A stretch of 16,062 bases of DNA. Origin: JAVJRN01 sp040218415. Lineage in GTDB: Bacteria; Bacteroidota; Bacteroidia; Cytophagales; Cyclobacteriaceae. How positions within the stretch are numbered: the first letter of the stretch is position 1; every line of letters starts with the position of its first letter. The notes beneath the pieces are model-generated. The model had not been told where the DNA came from. It saw only the letters and a program-made list of their open reading frames with translations, and did no database searches. Both the position numbers and the translations under genes were made by a program. This document shows, piece by piece, positions 8,378 through 14,194 of this stretch. The DNA lies in the NCBI GenBank assembly GCA_040218415.1, contig JAVJRN010000006.1, positions 1 through 16,062 on the forward strand. The letters run 5' to 3'.

Positions 8378-8399
8378 CCCCAAGCTGGCGCTAGATTGT
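8378..8399 (-). repeat. Right copy of the inverted repeat
   Basis: The reverse complement reads ACAATCTAGCGCCAGCTTGG, pairing with the copy at 7829-7850. It begins 8 nt after the stop of the unknown gene. Confidence 0.6.
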
Positions 8400-8454
8400 G
8401 TAAAAAATGACTTCAAAAGCACTATCAGCGACATAACAAGACCCCCCCCCCACT

Positions 8455-8503
8455 GGCTTCAGTTTGTAACTGAAGCCTATTATAATAGGCAGTTTAAAAC
8501 TGC
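8455..8503 (+). repeat. REP element, full unit, family 1
   Basis: Two perfect hairpins: GGCTTCAGTT / triloop TGT / AACTGAAGCC (8455-8477) and GCAGTT / TAA / AACTGC (8489-8503). They are joined by a palindromic spacer (CCTATTATAATAGG, 8476-8489). A run of 10 C (8442-8451) precedes it; sister copies have 4-5 C. It lies on the 3' side of the RAYT relic at 8593-8995, as REPs do. Confidence 0.8.
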
Positions 8504-8546
8504 ATCACTTCAAAAACTCAACATCAATAAGTTCCTTACCCCCACT

Positions 8547-8587
8547 GGCTTGAAGCCTATTTATTATATCTAGCAGTTTGTAACTGC
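8547..8587 (+). repeat. REP element, family 1, first hairpin deleted
   Basis: This is the same unit (CCCCCACTGG then AT-rich spacer then GCAGTT / TGT / AACTGC at 8573-8587), but the first hairpin has lost 12 nt, including the loop and inner stem, leaving only GGCTTGAAGCC at 8547-8557. Confidence 0.75.
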
Positions 8588-8592
8588 GATCA

Positions 8593-8995
8593 TTATAAAA
8601 ACTCAACTTCTATCAATCCACGCTCGCCAGTATAATCTCTTGCATTAGAATAAACATAATGCTCAGGTTCATAGACAATACATTCTTTTACCGGATTCAT
8701 ATGAATGTAGTCAAGTCTTTGGTCAATCATTACATTAGTAGATAACTCAACAGGTCGATTGTCTTGCTGCCAAAATTGGTAGTTTTTATTATTGGTATTT
8801 TTCTGCCCTGCTGATCGAAATATCCAAAGCATCCAATCTCGTCTGCTCTCATAACCATTTTCACTTATTTCTTTCAGCAGTTACTTACTTGTGAACTTTT
8901 TAAGATCGCGAAGAACATCTTTTAAGCTATAAACTTCTTTCCCTGATGCTATCAAATGAATATGATTAGACATAATGAATCAGGCATATACAAGC
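8593..8995 (-). pseudogene. Decayed REP-associated tyrosine transposase (RAYT)
   Basis: Read on the minus strand, the frame gives VYA-stop-FIMSNHIHLIASGKEV, then LKDVLRDLKKFTSK-stop-LLKEI, then an open C-terminal part (8593-8832) with YQFWQQDNRPVEL, RLDYIHMNPVKE and NARDYTGERGLIEVEFL. SNHIHL holds the HxH metal-binding motif of Y1/IS200-type HUH nucleases; the C-terminal text is typical of RAYT proteins, which act on REP palindromes. Two in-frame stops (TGA at 8980-8982, TAA at 8881-8883) and loss of the N-terminal third next to the REP at 9005 make it inactive. REPs of one family lie on both sides, as for resident RAYT units. Confidence 0.85.
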
Positions 8996-9004
8996 AGCCC
9001 CACT

Positions 9005-9057
9005 GGCTTCAGTTACAAACTGAAGCCTATTTATTATATCCAGCAGTTTGTAACTGC
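9005..9057 (+). repeat. REP element, family 1, full unit
   Basis: GGCTTCAGTT / ACA / AACTGAAGCC (9005-9027), AT-rich spacer, then GCAGTT / TGT / AACTGC (9043-9057), preceded by CCCCACT. The first loop is ACA, the complement of the TGT in the copy at 8455. It abuts the truncated 5' end of the RAYT relic. Confidence 0.8.
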
Positions 9058-9150
9058 CTCAATACAAAAAATCAACCATCACTTGGTGGAATGTGTTTTA
9101 TGGGATGATGATTTTTGGAACATTGCTGCTTTATGTTTTGCCGCCCTCTA

Positions 9151-9171
9151 GCGCGCGTTTGTAACGCGTGT
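9151..9171 (+). repeat. REP-like hairpin, family 2 (GC-rich)
   Basis: GCGCGCGTT / TGT / AACGCGTGT forms a 9-bp stem with two G-T wobbles and a TGT loop. It resembles the hairpin at 10811-10831 and cuts off the 3' end of the ParE-like remnant that reads toward it from 9335. The 90 nt between this and the previous REP hold nothing recognisable. Confidence 0.65.
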
Positions 9172-9335
9172 GTTATCGTACGGATTTTGGGAGGGTTACT
9201 TTGAATACTATCTACAGCTTTATTGACAAGGTTTTCGAAGGAGCTGCCTAAGTTACCTTTTTGTTATTCATAGTAAAGGAAGGCTTCTCGAATGTCCTTT
9301 TCGGCAGCTTAAGCAACCGAGATAGAGTAGGTCAT
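9171..9335 (-). pseudogene. ParE/RelE-family toxin remnant with two stops
   Basis: The minus-strand frame starts MTYSISVA, then stop, AAEKDIREAFLYYE, stop, QKGNLGSSFENLVNKAVDSI, then SNPPKIRT. Apart from the two TAA codons (9309-9311 and 9264-9266, each one base from GAA) this is the N-terminal two-thirds of a ParE-type toxin: 'AxKDIxEAxxYYExQxxxLGxxF'. The 3' end is replaced by the REP at 9151. The ATG overlaps the antitoxin stop (ATGA), the usual coupling of such operons. The protein cannot be functional. Confidence 0.75.
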
Positions 9336-9538
9336 TTTTTGAAGATGTCCTTTTTAGCTTCGTTCCAGCTTCTGATTTTTATTTCACCGCTATCGATCAG
9401 TTCCAGACGTTTGTTGACTTCATCCTGTTGCCACTGAGGGATTACCTCTTCTTTATTGATAGAAACATAGTCCAATGTCTTGATAAAGCTTAGAAAAGTT
9501 TCATATCTATTATCCTGTATGTTAAGGGTAATTTTCAT
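9332..9538 (-). CDS. Antitoxin of a RelE/ParE module (addiction-module family)
   Basis: An intact 68-residue protein. The text IPQWQQDEVNKRLELIDSG followed by SWNEAKKDIFKK is the usual C-terminus of small Bacteroidota addiction-module antitoxins, which wrap around a RelE/ParE toxin. The N-terminal part (MKITLNIQDNRYETFLSFIK) is shared with the broken antitoxin at 9611-9767 (MKQVTLNIADSKFNSSLEFIK), so the two are paralogues. Its stop overlaps the start of the toxin remnant by 4 nt. With its toxin dead, it may be a free relic or may still neutralise a related toxin elsewhere. Confidence 0.78.
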   Translation of the reverse strand: MKITLNIQDNRYETFLSFIKTLDYVSINKEEVIPQWQQDEVNKRLELIDSGEIKIRSWNEAKKDIFKK

Positions 9539-9549
9539 AGTGATGAGGT

Positions 9550-9621
9550 TTAAGAATAAGCTTCTTTGCGTTTTGTAACCAGCTTTTTAAAGTCTGGCAT
9601 TGGGATTACATCATAGCTCAT
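9550..9621 (-). pseudogene. RelE-family toxin, N-terminal 23 residues only
   Basis: MSYDVIPMPDFKKLV then TKRKEAYS and stop: the first residues match the usual start of RelE/ParE toxins in Bacteroidota, but the frame ends after 23 residues, 11 nt before the start of the next antitoxin. Its ATG overlaps the end of the broken antitoxin at 9611-9767 by 11 nt, so this is the toxin half of that module, cut short by a deletion. Confidence 0.55.
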
Positions 9622-9767
9622 TGATGAAGTCATTGGCGGATTGTTTGGCTTGTTTGAGGCTGTTTTGAAGCTCTTTGTTCTTCCACTTTCGCATAACCCA
9701 CCCTCTTAATGAACTCCAAAGAGGAGTTGAATTTACTGTCAGCTATATTTAAAGTAACCTGTTTCAT
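9611..9767 (-). pseudogene. Frameshifted antitoxin, paralogue of the 9332-9538 gene
   Basis: From ATG at 9765-9767 the minus strand reads MKQVTLNIADSKFNSSLEFI, KRVGYAKVEE; the family-like continuation ELQNSLKQAKQSANDFINEL and stop lies in another frame. One indel near the VEEQ codons joins the two halves. The next toxin ATG lies inside its last codons. Resemblance to the adjacent intact antitoxin over the first 20 residues supports the call. Confidence 0.65.
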
Positions 9768-10050
9768 GATTAATAAGCCCAGCTAGTTTTGAAACTTATT
9801 TAATGCTGTAAAATGAAAAAGTAGGGCATTGAAAGGTGAAAATCAATTATGGAAAGCGTTGTTGGTGGTGTAAACCCCCAACTAGGTGTAGGTTGTACCT
9901 ACCCTAAATATGTCTTCAGCTTTCATAGCGGATTATCCATGTCATTTAGAGGCGGATGTCTATAATAGATGGACAAAATTATAAAGTGTAGATGCAATCT
10001 GCTCTTAGAAGAGATCAATCATTTACGGCTAAGAATCGTTAACTTTAGGC
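9768..10050. other. Non-coding stretch with one REP-like hairpin
   Basis: This gap separates the two divergently oriented TA regions. It holds the REP-like hairpin at 9888-9902 and no credible gene. Just before the antitoxin at 10051, TAACTTTA (about 10038-10045) resembles a -7 box, but no clear -33 TTTG is placed correctly. Confidence 0.6.
9888..9902 (+). repeat. REP-like hairpin, family 3
   Basis: GTAGGT / TGT / ACCTAC is a perfect 6-bp stem with the same TGT triloop as the other REPs. It is preceded by CCCCCAACTAG, comparable to CCCCCACTGG before the family 1 units. Only one copy is seen here. Confidence 0.5.
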
Positions 10051-10284
10051 ATGGATTTACAAACAAGAAAACTTCATTTTATTGAGGAAATACTGTCCAT
10101 CAGCGATGATAAAATTATTGAAAGGTTAGAATCGGTGCTTAAAGAAGAGCAACAGAAACTCGACCCTGTTTTGAAAGAAAAGCTCACCTCCAGAGCATTA
10201 AAGGCCAATGAAGACATCAAAGCTGGAAGGGTTTATAGCCGAGAAGAAGCGGAAAAAACAATCAAAGAGCGCATGGGCATATGA
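10051..10284 (+). CDS. Antitoxin of a ParE module
   Basis: An intact 77-residue, highly charged helical protein (RKLHFIEEILSISDDKIIE; VLKEEQQKLDPVLKEKL; NEDIKAGRVYSREEAEKTI). Short proteins with this LxxKAxxDIxAGRxYSxEEAxK C-terminus pair with ParE toxins in Bacteroidota. Its stop overlaps the toxin ATG (ATGA at 10281-10284), so the two form a coupled operon. It is a different antitoxin type from those at 9332-9767. The toxin is frameshifted, so this antitoxin probably has no live local partner. Confidence 0.75.
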   Translation: MDLQTRKLHFIEEILSISDDKIIERLESVLKEEQQKLDPVLKEKLTSRALKANEDIKAGRVYSREEAEKTIKERMGI

Positions 10285-10585
10285 AGGTGATTTACACCAG
10301 TCAATCTATTGATAGCCTTGAAGAATCCTTAAACTTTGCTATAGAAGAACAAGAACCCCCTCTAGAAAAAGCAACCTTGTTAAAGGATCGATTGTTTGAT
10401 CGTGCAGATAGCTTGGCTTTGAATCCCTTAAAGGTCAGCTAGAAGAATACTTACATCACCTTGGAGAAGATCACCGTAGAATTATTGAAGGTCATTTTAA
10501 GATCATCTACAAAATTGAAAGTGAAGCCATTTATATCACTGATTTTTTCGACTCTAGGAAAAAACCTGTAAGCATGAAAGGATAG
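10281..10585 (+). pseudogene. ParE-family toxin with one frameshift
   Basis: Frame 1 gives MKVIYTSQSIDSLEESLNFA, then IEEQEPPLEKATLLKDRLFD, RADSLALNPLK, after which it runs into TAG. Adding one base to the A run at 10430-10432 restores GQLEEYLHHLGEDHRRIIEG, HFKIIYKIESEAIYITDFFD, SRKKPVSMKG and stop at 10583-10585. The joined 101-residue protein has the ParE landmarks: a helical hairpin, 'NPL.G.LEE.L..LGE.HRRIIEGHFKIIY', then 'IYITDFFDSR..P'. A 1-nt deletion in a homopolymer is the simplest explanation; a sequencing slip is possible and should be excluded. Confidence 0.82.
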
Positions 10586-10591
10586 AGCAAG

Positions 10592-10795
10592 CGTATTTCA
10601 AATAACAAAGTTTAGCAAAATGGGAATCAGCCAAAATCTATTGAATCCAATGCTTTTCTTGATCAGAAACTAAACTATCTTCATAACAATCCTGTGGAAG
10701 CAGAAATAGTGGACGAAGCAAAGCAGTATTTCTATAGTTCTGTAAGAGATTATACCGGATCAAAAGGGTTCATAGATGTGGTTGTTTTGGAATGA
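10592..10795 (+). pseudogene. C-terminal fragment of a second RAYT transposase
   Basis: The frame reads NNKV-stop-QNGNQPKSIES, NAFLDQKLNYLHNNPVEAEI, then YFYSSVRDYTGSKGFIDVVV and stop. LNYLHNNPVEA and SSVRDYTG are RAYT C-terminal signatures. The TAG at 10613-10615 sits where the family has Trp (FW/VWQ..NQP), one base from TGG. The N-terminal HUH part is absent: the fragment begins right after the ParE stop. It differs from the relic at 8593-8995, and a GC-rich REP follows at 10811. Confidence 0.8.
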
Positions 10796-10810
10796 AGTGG
10801 TAGGTTTAAA

Positions 10811-10831
10811 GCACGCGTTGCAAACGCGTGC
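10811..10831 (+). repeat. REP hairpin, family 2
   Basis: GCACGCGTT / GCA / AACGCGTGC is a perfect 9-bp stem with a 3-nt loop, 15 nt after the second RAYT fragment. The hairpin at 9151-9171 is its degenerate relative; together they bracket the TA cluster. The 88 nt from here to the first attC site contain nothing recognisable. Confidence 0.7.
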
Positions 10832-10919
10832 TAGCATGGTTGGTATTGAAACGAGATAAATGGAAATAATTCGAGATCAAATAAATATTGTTTGGAAGTA
10901 TAGAAAGGCTATTTACTTC

Positions 10920-11050
10920 ATTTAACGGTTGATAATATGGCCAGTAAGGGATTGCGGGATTTTACCCTACCAAGGTAAACGAAAAGTTGAAGCGGGCTGC
11001 AAACCTTTGCATATCACTGAAACCCTTATTGGCTATATTGTGTGTTAGCC
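10920..11050 (-). other. attC-like site A (last of the array)
   Basis: On the minus strand it runs from R'' GGCTAAC to R' GTTAAAT, which fits GTTRRRY exactly. The arms pair as AATATAGCCAATAAGGG with CCCTTACTGGCCATATT, with a few mismatches and extra bases. The centre holds TGCAAA/TTTGCA. Beyond its R' (left) no further cassette follows, so this is the distal end of the array. Confidence 0.65.
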
Positions 11051-11065
11051 ACCGTAAATTTCTCA

Positions 11066-11692
11066 TTATCTGCAATTTGAATTATAATAATTTACAATAA
11101 ATTCCAAATCGTTTTTACGAAAATCTTTACTCTCTATTTTCTCTACTAATGCAGGGCAATCGCTAAAATATTCAACCATATCTTTTTTAAAGGTCAAGCT
11201 CTTAGGTCTTTTAAGTTCTCCGTCTCCTTTTTGTAAAATATATCTCTCTACGCTGTATGAGTAACCTCCGGTCATTGCTCCAGTTGAGGCATTGTGCATA
11301 CCTGGAGAACTTTGTGTATAGTAATAATTAAATAGTTTTAATTTTCCATCAGTCTCAAGTTTTAAGAAAATATTTGTACTCATTGAAAAAATATTACCTA
11401 ATCCAAGCGAATTATGCCTTGATAGCATCCGCACATTTTCATTATCATATTTGAACCGTATCTCTTTAGCATTATCTGGTCTAAGTACGATTTTTTTTCC
11501 GGTTGAATCAAAATATTTTATCTTATACTGTAATTTCTCATAGTTCGGTTCTTGTGTGAAAAACTTAATCGGGATATTGAAAGTCACAGTAATTGTATCA
11601 TCCGCAAATAATATTTCCCCTTCTATCTTCTTAGCTTCAAGCTTGAAAGTCAAAATCAATCCAATCGTAATCAAGATAACTATTTTTCTCAT
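11066..11692 (-). CDS. Secreted hypothetical protein (cassette gene)
   Basis: 208 residues with an N-terminal signal peptide (MRKIVILITIGLILTFKLEA, cleavage near residue 20). The mature part is beta-rich (IEGEILFADDTITVTFNIPI; KLQYKIKYFDSTGKKIVLRP), then Gly/Tyr/Ser-rich (YYYTQSSPGMHNASTGAMTG), ending with Cys in DCPAL and NSNC that may form a disulfide. It resembles a conserved hypothetical family scattered in Bacteroidota; function is unknown. It is the distal cassette: its stop lies 15 nt from attC A. Unlike the other cassettes it has a 229-nt non-coding leader, so it may carry its own promoter. Confidence 0.75.
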   Translation of the reverse strand: MRKIVILITIGLILTFKLEAKKIEGEILFADDTITVTFNIPIKFFTQEPNYEKLQYKIKYFDSTGKKIVLRPDNAKEIRFKYDNENVRMLSRHNSLGLGNIFSMSTNIFLKLETDGKLKLFNYYYTQSSPGMHNASTGAMTGGYSYSVERYILQKGDGELKRPKSLTFKKDMVEYFSDCPALVEKIESKDFRKNDLEFIVNYYNSNCR

Positions 11693-11921
11693 GTTTGTCT
11701 ATTTAAATTGTTTGTTTCAAAAGTTCTGGATGTGTCTTTTTTTATACTGACTAACGTAAAATTAAGCATTGATTATCAGATAGTTACAAAAGTGTATTTT
11801 CATGCTAAAATTGATTTATCTCGAATCTCTTCCATTTTTCGTTAGCAACTGAAATCAATTTGGAAAGGGAGAAATTGATATCTTCTTTCCTCAATTTCTG
11901 TCCCCAAATCTCCCCAATGGT
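11693..11921 (-). other. Non-coding leader of the distal cassette
   Basis: 229 nt without a gene lie between site B and the start at 11692. They contain a weak attC-like pair (GACTAAC at 11749-11755 and GTTAGCA at 11841-11847, arms poorly matched) and a hairpin CAATTT...AAATTG. The 10-bp end match of the cassette (GTTAGCCACC at 11044 with GGTGGCTAAC at 11919-11928) spans this stretch, so it belongs to the cassette. A cassette-borne promoter is possible but no clear boxes are seen. Confidence 0.5.
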
Positions 11922-12153
11922 GGCTAACGCCAAGCTAGCGGTTGTATGCCCACAGCTTGTAAAGGGCACAATCTAGTGAAATCTGCCGAAGCTTACAACG
12001 GTTCAAAGAAGCACTGCGTTCAGAAAGATGAAAACTCCTGCGAGCTGCACTCGGTAGAAAGCACAGAAGTATCCCAGCGGTAGATTCACGGTGATGTTCC
12101 CACTGAAACTTGCAGGAAGCACACAGGCATATTCTCGCTAGTGCCTGTTATCG
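11922..12153 (-). other. attC-like site B (232 nt, subfamily 1)
   Basis: Minus strand: R'' CGATAAC, left arm CAGGCACTAGCGAG, right arm CGCTAGCTTGGC, R' GTTAGCC. Outer arms are complementary with unpaired extra bases; inner arms extend to GGCATA/TATGCC. The central part shares a 51-nt block (12014-12064) with site D at 49 of 51 positions. The size exceeds most described attC sites. Confidence 0.7.
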
Positions 12154-12167
12154 GCGGACTCTTGGAG

Positions 12168-12707
12168 TTAAGATTTTGCTGTTAGTTCGTAAACCATGGA
12201 GTTGCGAAGATCAGTCAGTTCCTCATGGTTAGGAAGTTGATCTAGTCCAAAGTTCGCCGTAACCAACGCTCCTTGAAAGTCCTTCTGATCAATCTGAATT
12301 CCGGCTTTCGATTGATATGCGTTGGCATACCTAGGATGAGTTTTTATCAGTTCATCTAGAAGTTCAGTTGCTTTATCATATCTCCGTTGAAGTCGATGTA
12401 CATGAGCAAGCCTGAGTTGAGCTTCTTGCTCGTATTCAGTCACAGTCCATTGGATTTTGTTCTTCTGAATGTTAAGAAGAGCTGCTTCGAAGTTCTCTAT
12501 AGCCTCGTCATAGAATTTGAGTTGAGTATGACAAATCCCTTGATAATATTCGCCATAGAAGTCATTCTCCTGTCCGTTAGAAACTTCTTTGGCTAATCCG
12601 ATGCATTCAAGCCATTTATGTTCGACTACCAATTTGTGAACTTGTTGAAGAAGTTTCCATTGGTCGTAAACACCTCTAAGATTGGATGGTAAAGATTGAA
12701 TTTTCAT
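12168..12707 (-). CDS. TPR-repeat protein (cassette gene)
   Basis: A 179-residue soluble protein of about three tetratricopeptide repeats: near 50-82 (YGEYYQGICHTQLKFYDEAI, ENFEAAL), 92-125 (EAQLRLAHVHRLQRRYDKAT, ELLDEL) and 128-160 (ANAYQSKAGIQIDQKDFQGA). TPR helices bind protein partners; none can be named. It has no signal peptide, unlike its neighbours. Stop and start lie 14 nt from the flanking attC boxes, so the gene fills its cassette. Confidence 0.78.
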   Translation of the reverse strand: MKIQSLPSNLRGVYDQWKLLQQVHKLVVEHKWLECIGLAKEVSNGQENDFYGEYYQGICHTQLKFYDEAIENFEAALLNIQKNKIQWTVTEYEQEAQLRLAHVHRLQRRYDKATELLDELIKTHPRYANAYQSKAGIQIDQKDFQGALVTANFGLDQLPNHEELTDLRNSMVYELTAKS

Positions 12708-12721
12708 ATAGCACGTCTGGC

Positions 12722-12915
12722 CGATAACGCCACTGTATAAATTCGTGGCTGATTAAAACTATAAAAATTTCAGTTAACTACCGAGGCAATCCGCAGGATT
12801 GGCTTATTAAATTAATTTTCACAAATAAGTCAATCCTGCGGATTGACGGGCTTTCTACAAAGAGCCAAAGAAACAATAACCTACTAACAGCCATGATTTA
12901 TACAAAATGTTAGCC
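12722..12915 (-). other. attC-like site C (194 nt, subfamily 2)
   Basis: Minus strand: R'' GGCTAAC, arm TTTTGTATAAATCATGGCTG, opposite arm CAGCCACGAATTTATACAGT, then GGC and R' GTTATCG. The arms pair over about 20 nt with an unpaired base and one or two mismatches. Length equals site F, and inner flanks (AAAATTTCA; CGGGCTT/CGGGGCTT) are shared with it. The apex is a REP-like hairpin pair. Confidence 0.72.
12787..12845. repeat. REP-like hairpin pair at the apex of attC C
   Basis: CAATCC / GCA / GGATTG (12787-12801) and CAATCC / TGC / GGATTG (12831-12845) are perfect 6-bp stems with 3-nt loops, in inverted orientation. The extended copies (…GGATTGGCTTATT and AATAAGTCAATCC…) also pair with each other. 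This is the design of the REPs at 8455-10831 and of a REP/inverted-REP (BIME-like) pair. Confidence 0.65.
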
Positions 12916-12920
12916 TTTGT

Positions 12921-13484
12921 TTAATGTTCTACAGTCCATTCTGATTGATTAGCGGTTCTAATTGCTTTTTTAAGTTCCTCAAGAAAAACTTTTGCTGGCT
13001 GTTCAAGATTTGCTTTTCTGTATTTGTTTTCCAAATCAAAGAATTCTGATTTTAGTTTTATTGTCTCAATAGAATCTTTAGTTACAAGCTTTATTATTTC
13101 AAAATCGCTATGAGTCTGGAGGTATTCGAATTTGAAGTCTGAGGAAAATATTGTGTTTGAATCCTCCTTTAATAGATTTAATACATTTAAATCTGCAAAG
13201 TTCTTGGCATAGAATATCGAACAACAGGTGATTTTTTTAATCTTTGGCTTTTTGTCAGCCCAAATTATGTGCAAATCTGCAAGACCGCCATCGCATTGGC
13301 AGTTGTCCAAGCTATGACAACCATAGCAACCTGAAATATATACAATAGCTGACTCCGTTAGTTCATTGTCTATTAAATCTTCAGCGAATCTCGTTCCTAA
13401 ACTATCTAATTCATACACACCAATCTGGCCAAGTGATGTAAAGGCGATGGAAGTTATATAAATAAATGTCAGAATGCTTTTCAT
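12921..13484 (-). CDS. Secreted Cys-rich hypothetical protein (cassette gene)
   Basis: 187 residues starting at MKSILTFIYITSIAFTSLGQ, a signal peptide with cleavage near residue 20. An earlier in-frame ATG (13532) would add 16 residues encoded by attC D and is rejected. The mature part has a Cys cluster (SGCYGCHSLDNCQCDGG: Cys53, 56, 62, 64) and a later CysCys (87-88), then a charged helical C-terminus. CYGCH fits the CxxCH heme-c pattern, but no distal Met ligand or cytochrome fold is evident; disulfides or metal binding are as likely. Function unknown. The stop lies 5 nt from attC C and the start 6 nt from attC D. Confidence 0.75.
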   Translation of the reverse strand: MKSILTFIYITSIAFTSLGQIGVYELDSLGTRFAEDLIDNELTESAIVYISGCYGCHSLDNCQCDGGLADLHIIWADKKPKIKKITCCSIFYAKNFADLNVLNLLKEDSNTIFSSDFKFEYLQTHSDFEIIKLVTKDSIETIKLKSEFFDLENKYRKANLEQPAKVFLEELKKAIRTANQSEWTVEH

Positions 13485-13490
13485 AATGAA

Positions 13491-13725
13491 GGCTAACGAC
13501 AAGCTAGCAGGTGTGCGCCCCGAGCTTGGCAAGTGCCGATAAAACTAATGAATCTGCCGATGCTTCCAAAGTATCAGATAACAGCTGCGTTCAGAAAGAT
13601 GAAAAATCCTGCGAGCTGCACTCAGTAGAAAGCACCTCACTTTCTCAGCGGCTGATTCATGGTGATGTTCGCACAAAAGCCAGCAGAGAGGCACTTTGGC
13701 GCATAACTGCTAGCGCTTGTTATGG
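13491..13725 (-). other. attC-like site D (235 nt, subfamily 1)
   Basis: Minus strand: R'' CCATAAC, arm AAGCGCTAGCAGTTATGCGCC, cut here to AAGCGCTAGCAGTTATGCGC; opposite arm GGCGCACACCTGCTAGCTTG, then TC and R' GTTAGCC. The arms pair almost throughout, with 2-3 unpaired bases. It shares a 51-nt core (13585-13635) with site B. An 84-codon open frame across it on the + strand is a by-product of low stop density. Confidence 0.75.
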
Positions 13726-13728
13726 GTA

Positions 13729-14154
13729 TTATTTTGCGTATTTAAAGTTCTTCTGTCCGTCTTGAATTTCTATTACCTGGATGTCTTCCAAGTCAATTTG
13801 TTTATCCACGAATGGGGCGAATCTGGATCTTACCCCGATAAGTTGACCGTTCTGGATAAGTGTGCGGTCAAAGTAGAATATGGTTTTCTTATTATCTGTT
13901 TCTGTTACTCTCATCTCAATTGATGGTGAGTTCACTAATGTCTGCGATTGTCCGTTCTTATCCACACATCGGATCGTTGTTATTGGATTAGCAAGATATT
14001 CATATTGAGTTGCGACAGGTCCTATAACCCTTCTGTTCACCAGTTGTGTTGAGTCTATTGATCCTAATTGTTCAACCAAGCTTGATTTAGGAATTAGATA
14101 GGTTGTGCAAGAGGAGAGAAGCACAATCAAAAGTATTACGGTTAGTATTCTCAT
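13729..14154 (-). CDS. Lipoprotein, unknown function (cassette gene)
   Basis: 141 residues with a signal peptide and a clear lipobox (VLLSSC, Cys16). The mature part is short and beta-rich (RRVIGPVATQYEYLANPITT; IRCVDKNGQSQTLVNSP; EMRVTETDNKKTIFYFDRT; DLEDIQVIEIQDG), the last strand pattern resembling regulators or folds where a surface lipoprotein sets a threshold. No family is recognised. Expected at the periplasmic or outer face of the membrane. The stop lies 3 nt from attC D; the start lies 15 nt from the minimal site E. Confidence 0.75.
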   Translation of the reverse strand: MRILTVILLIVLLSSCTTYLIPKSSLVEQLGSIDSTQLVNRRVIGPVATQYEYLANPITTIRCVDKNGQSQTLVNSPSIEMRVTETDNKKTIFYFDRTLIQNGQLIGVRSRFAPFVDKQIDLEDIQVIEIQDGQKNFKYAK

Positions 14155-14169
14155 ATTGCAGTTATTTAC

Positions 14170-14194
14170 CCATAACGATCAGCGTCTGTTAGAT
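14170..14194 (-). other. attC-like site E, minimal (25 nt)
   Basis: Minus strand: R'' ATCTAAC, then AGACGCTGATC, then R' GTTATGG. Only TAAC/GTTA and GA/TC can pair, leaving one unpaired A. Both 7-mers match the far ends of their own cassettes exactly (GTTAGAT with ATCTAAC; CCATAAC with GTTATGG), so it is a genuine cassette border that seems to have lost its stem. The upstream gene's last codons and TGA lie inside it. Confidence 0.55.

Noticed and set aside
9061..9150. Possible C-terminal continuation of the ParE remnant beyond the REP (minus strand FQKSSSHKTHSTK and stop).
   Set aside because: No ParE/RelE C-terminal pattern could be recognised; similarity is too weak to claim.
11749..11847. 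A possible eighth attC site (GACTAAC ... GTTAGCA).
   Set aside because: The arms pair poorly and its boxes do not match the neighbouring cassette ends, whereas the flanking sites A and B match each other over 10 bp. Treated as leader sequence or a fossil.
13511..13765. 84-codon open frame on the + strand.
   Set aside because: It lies almost wholly inside attC D, opposite to the cassette genes, and has no protein-like features.
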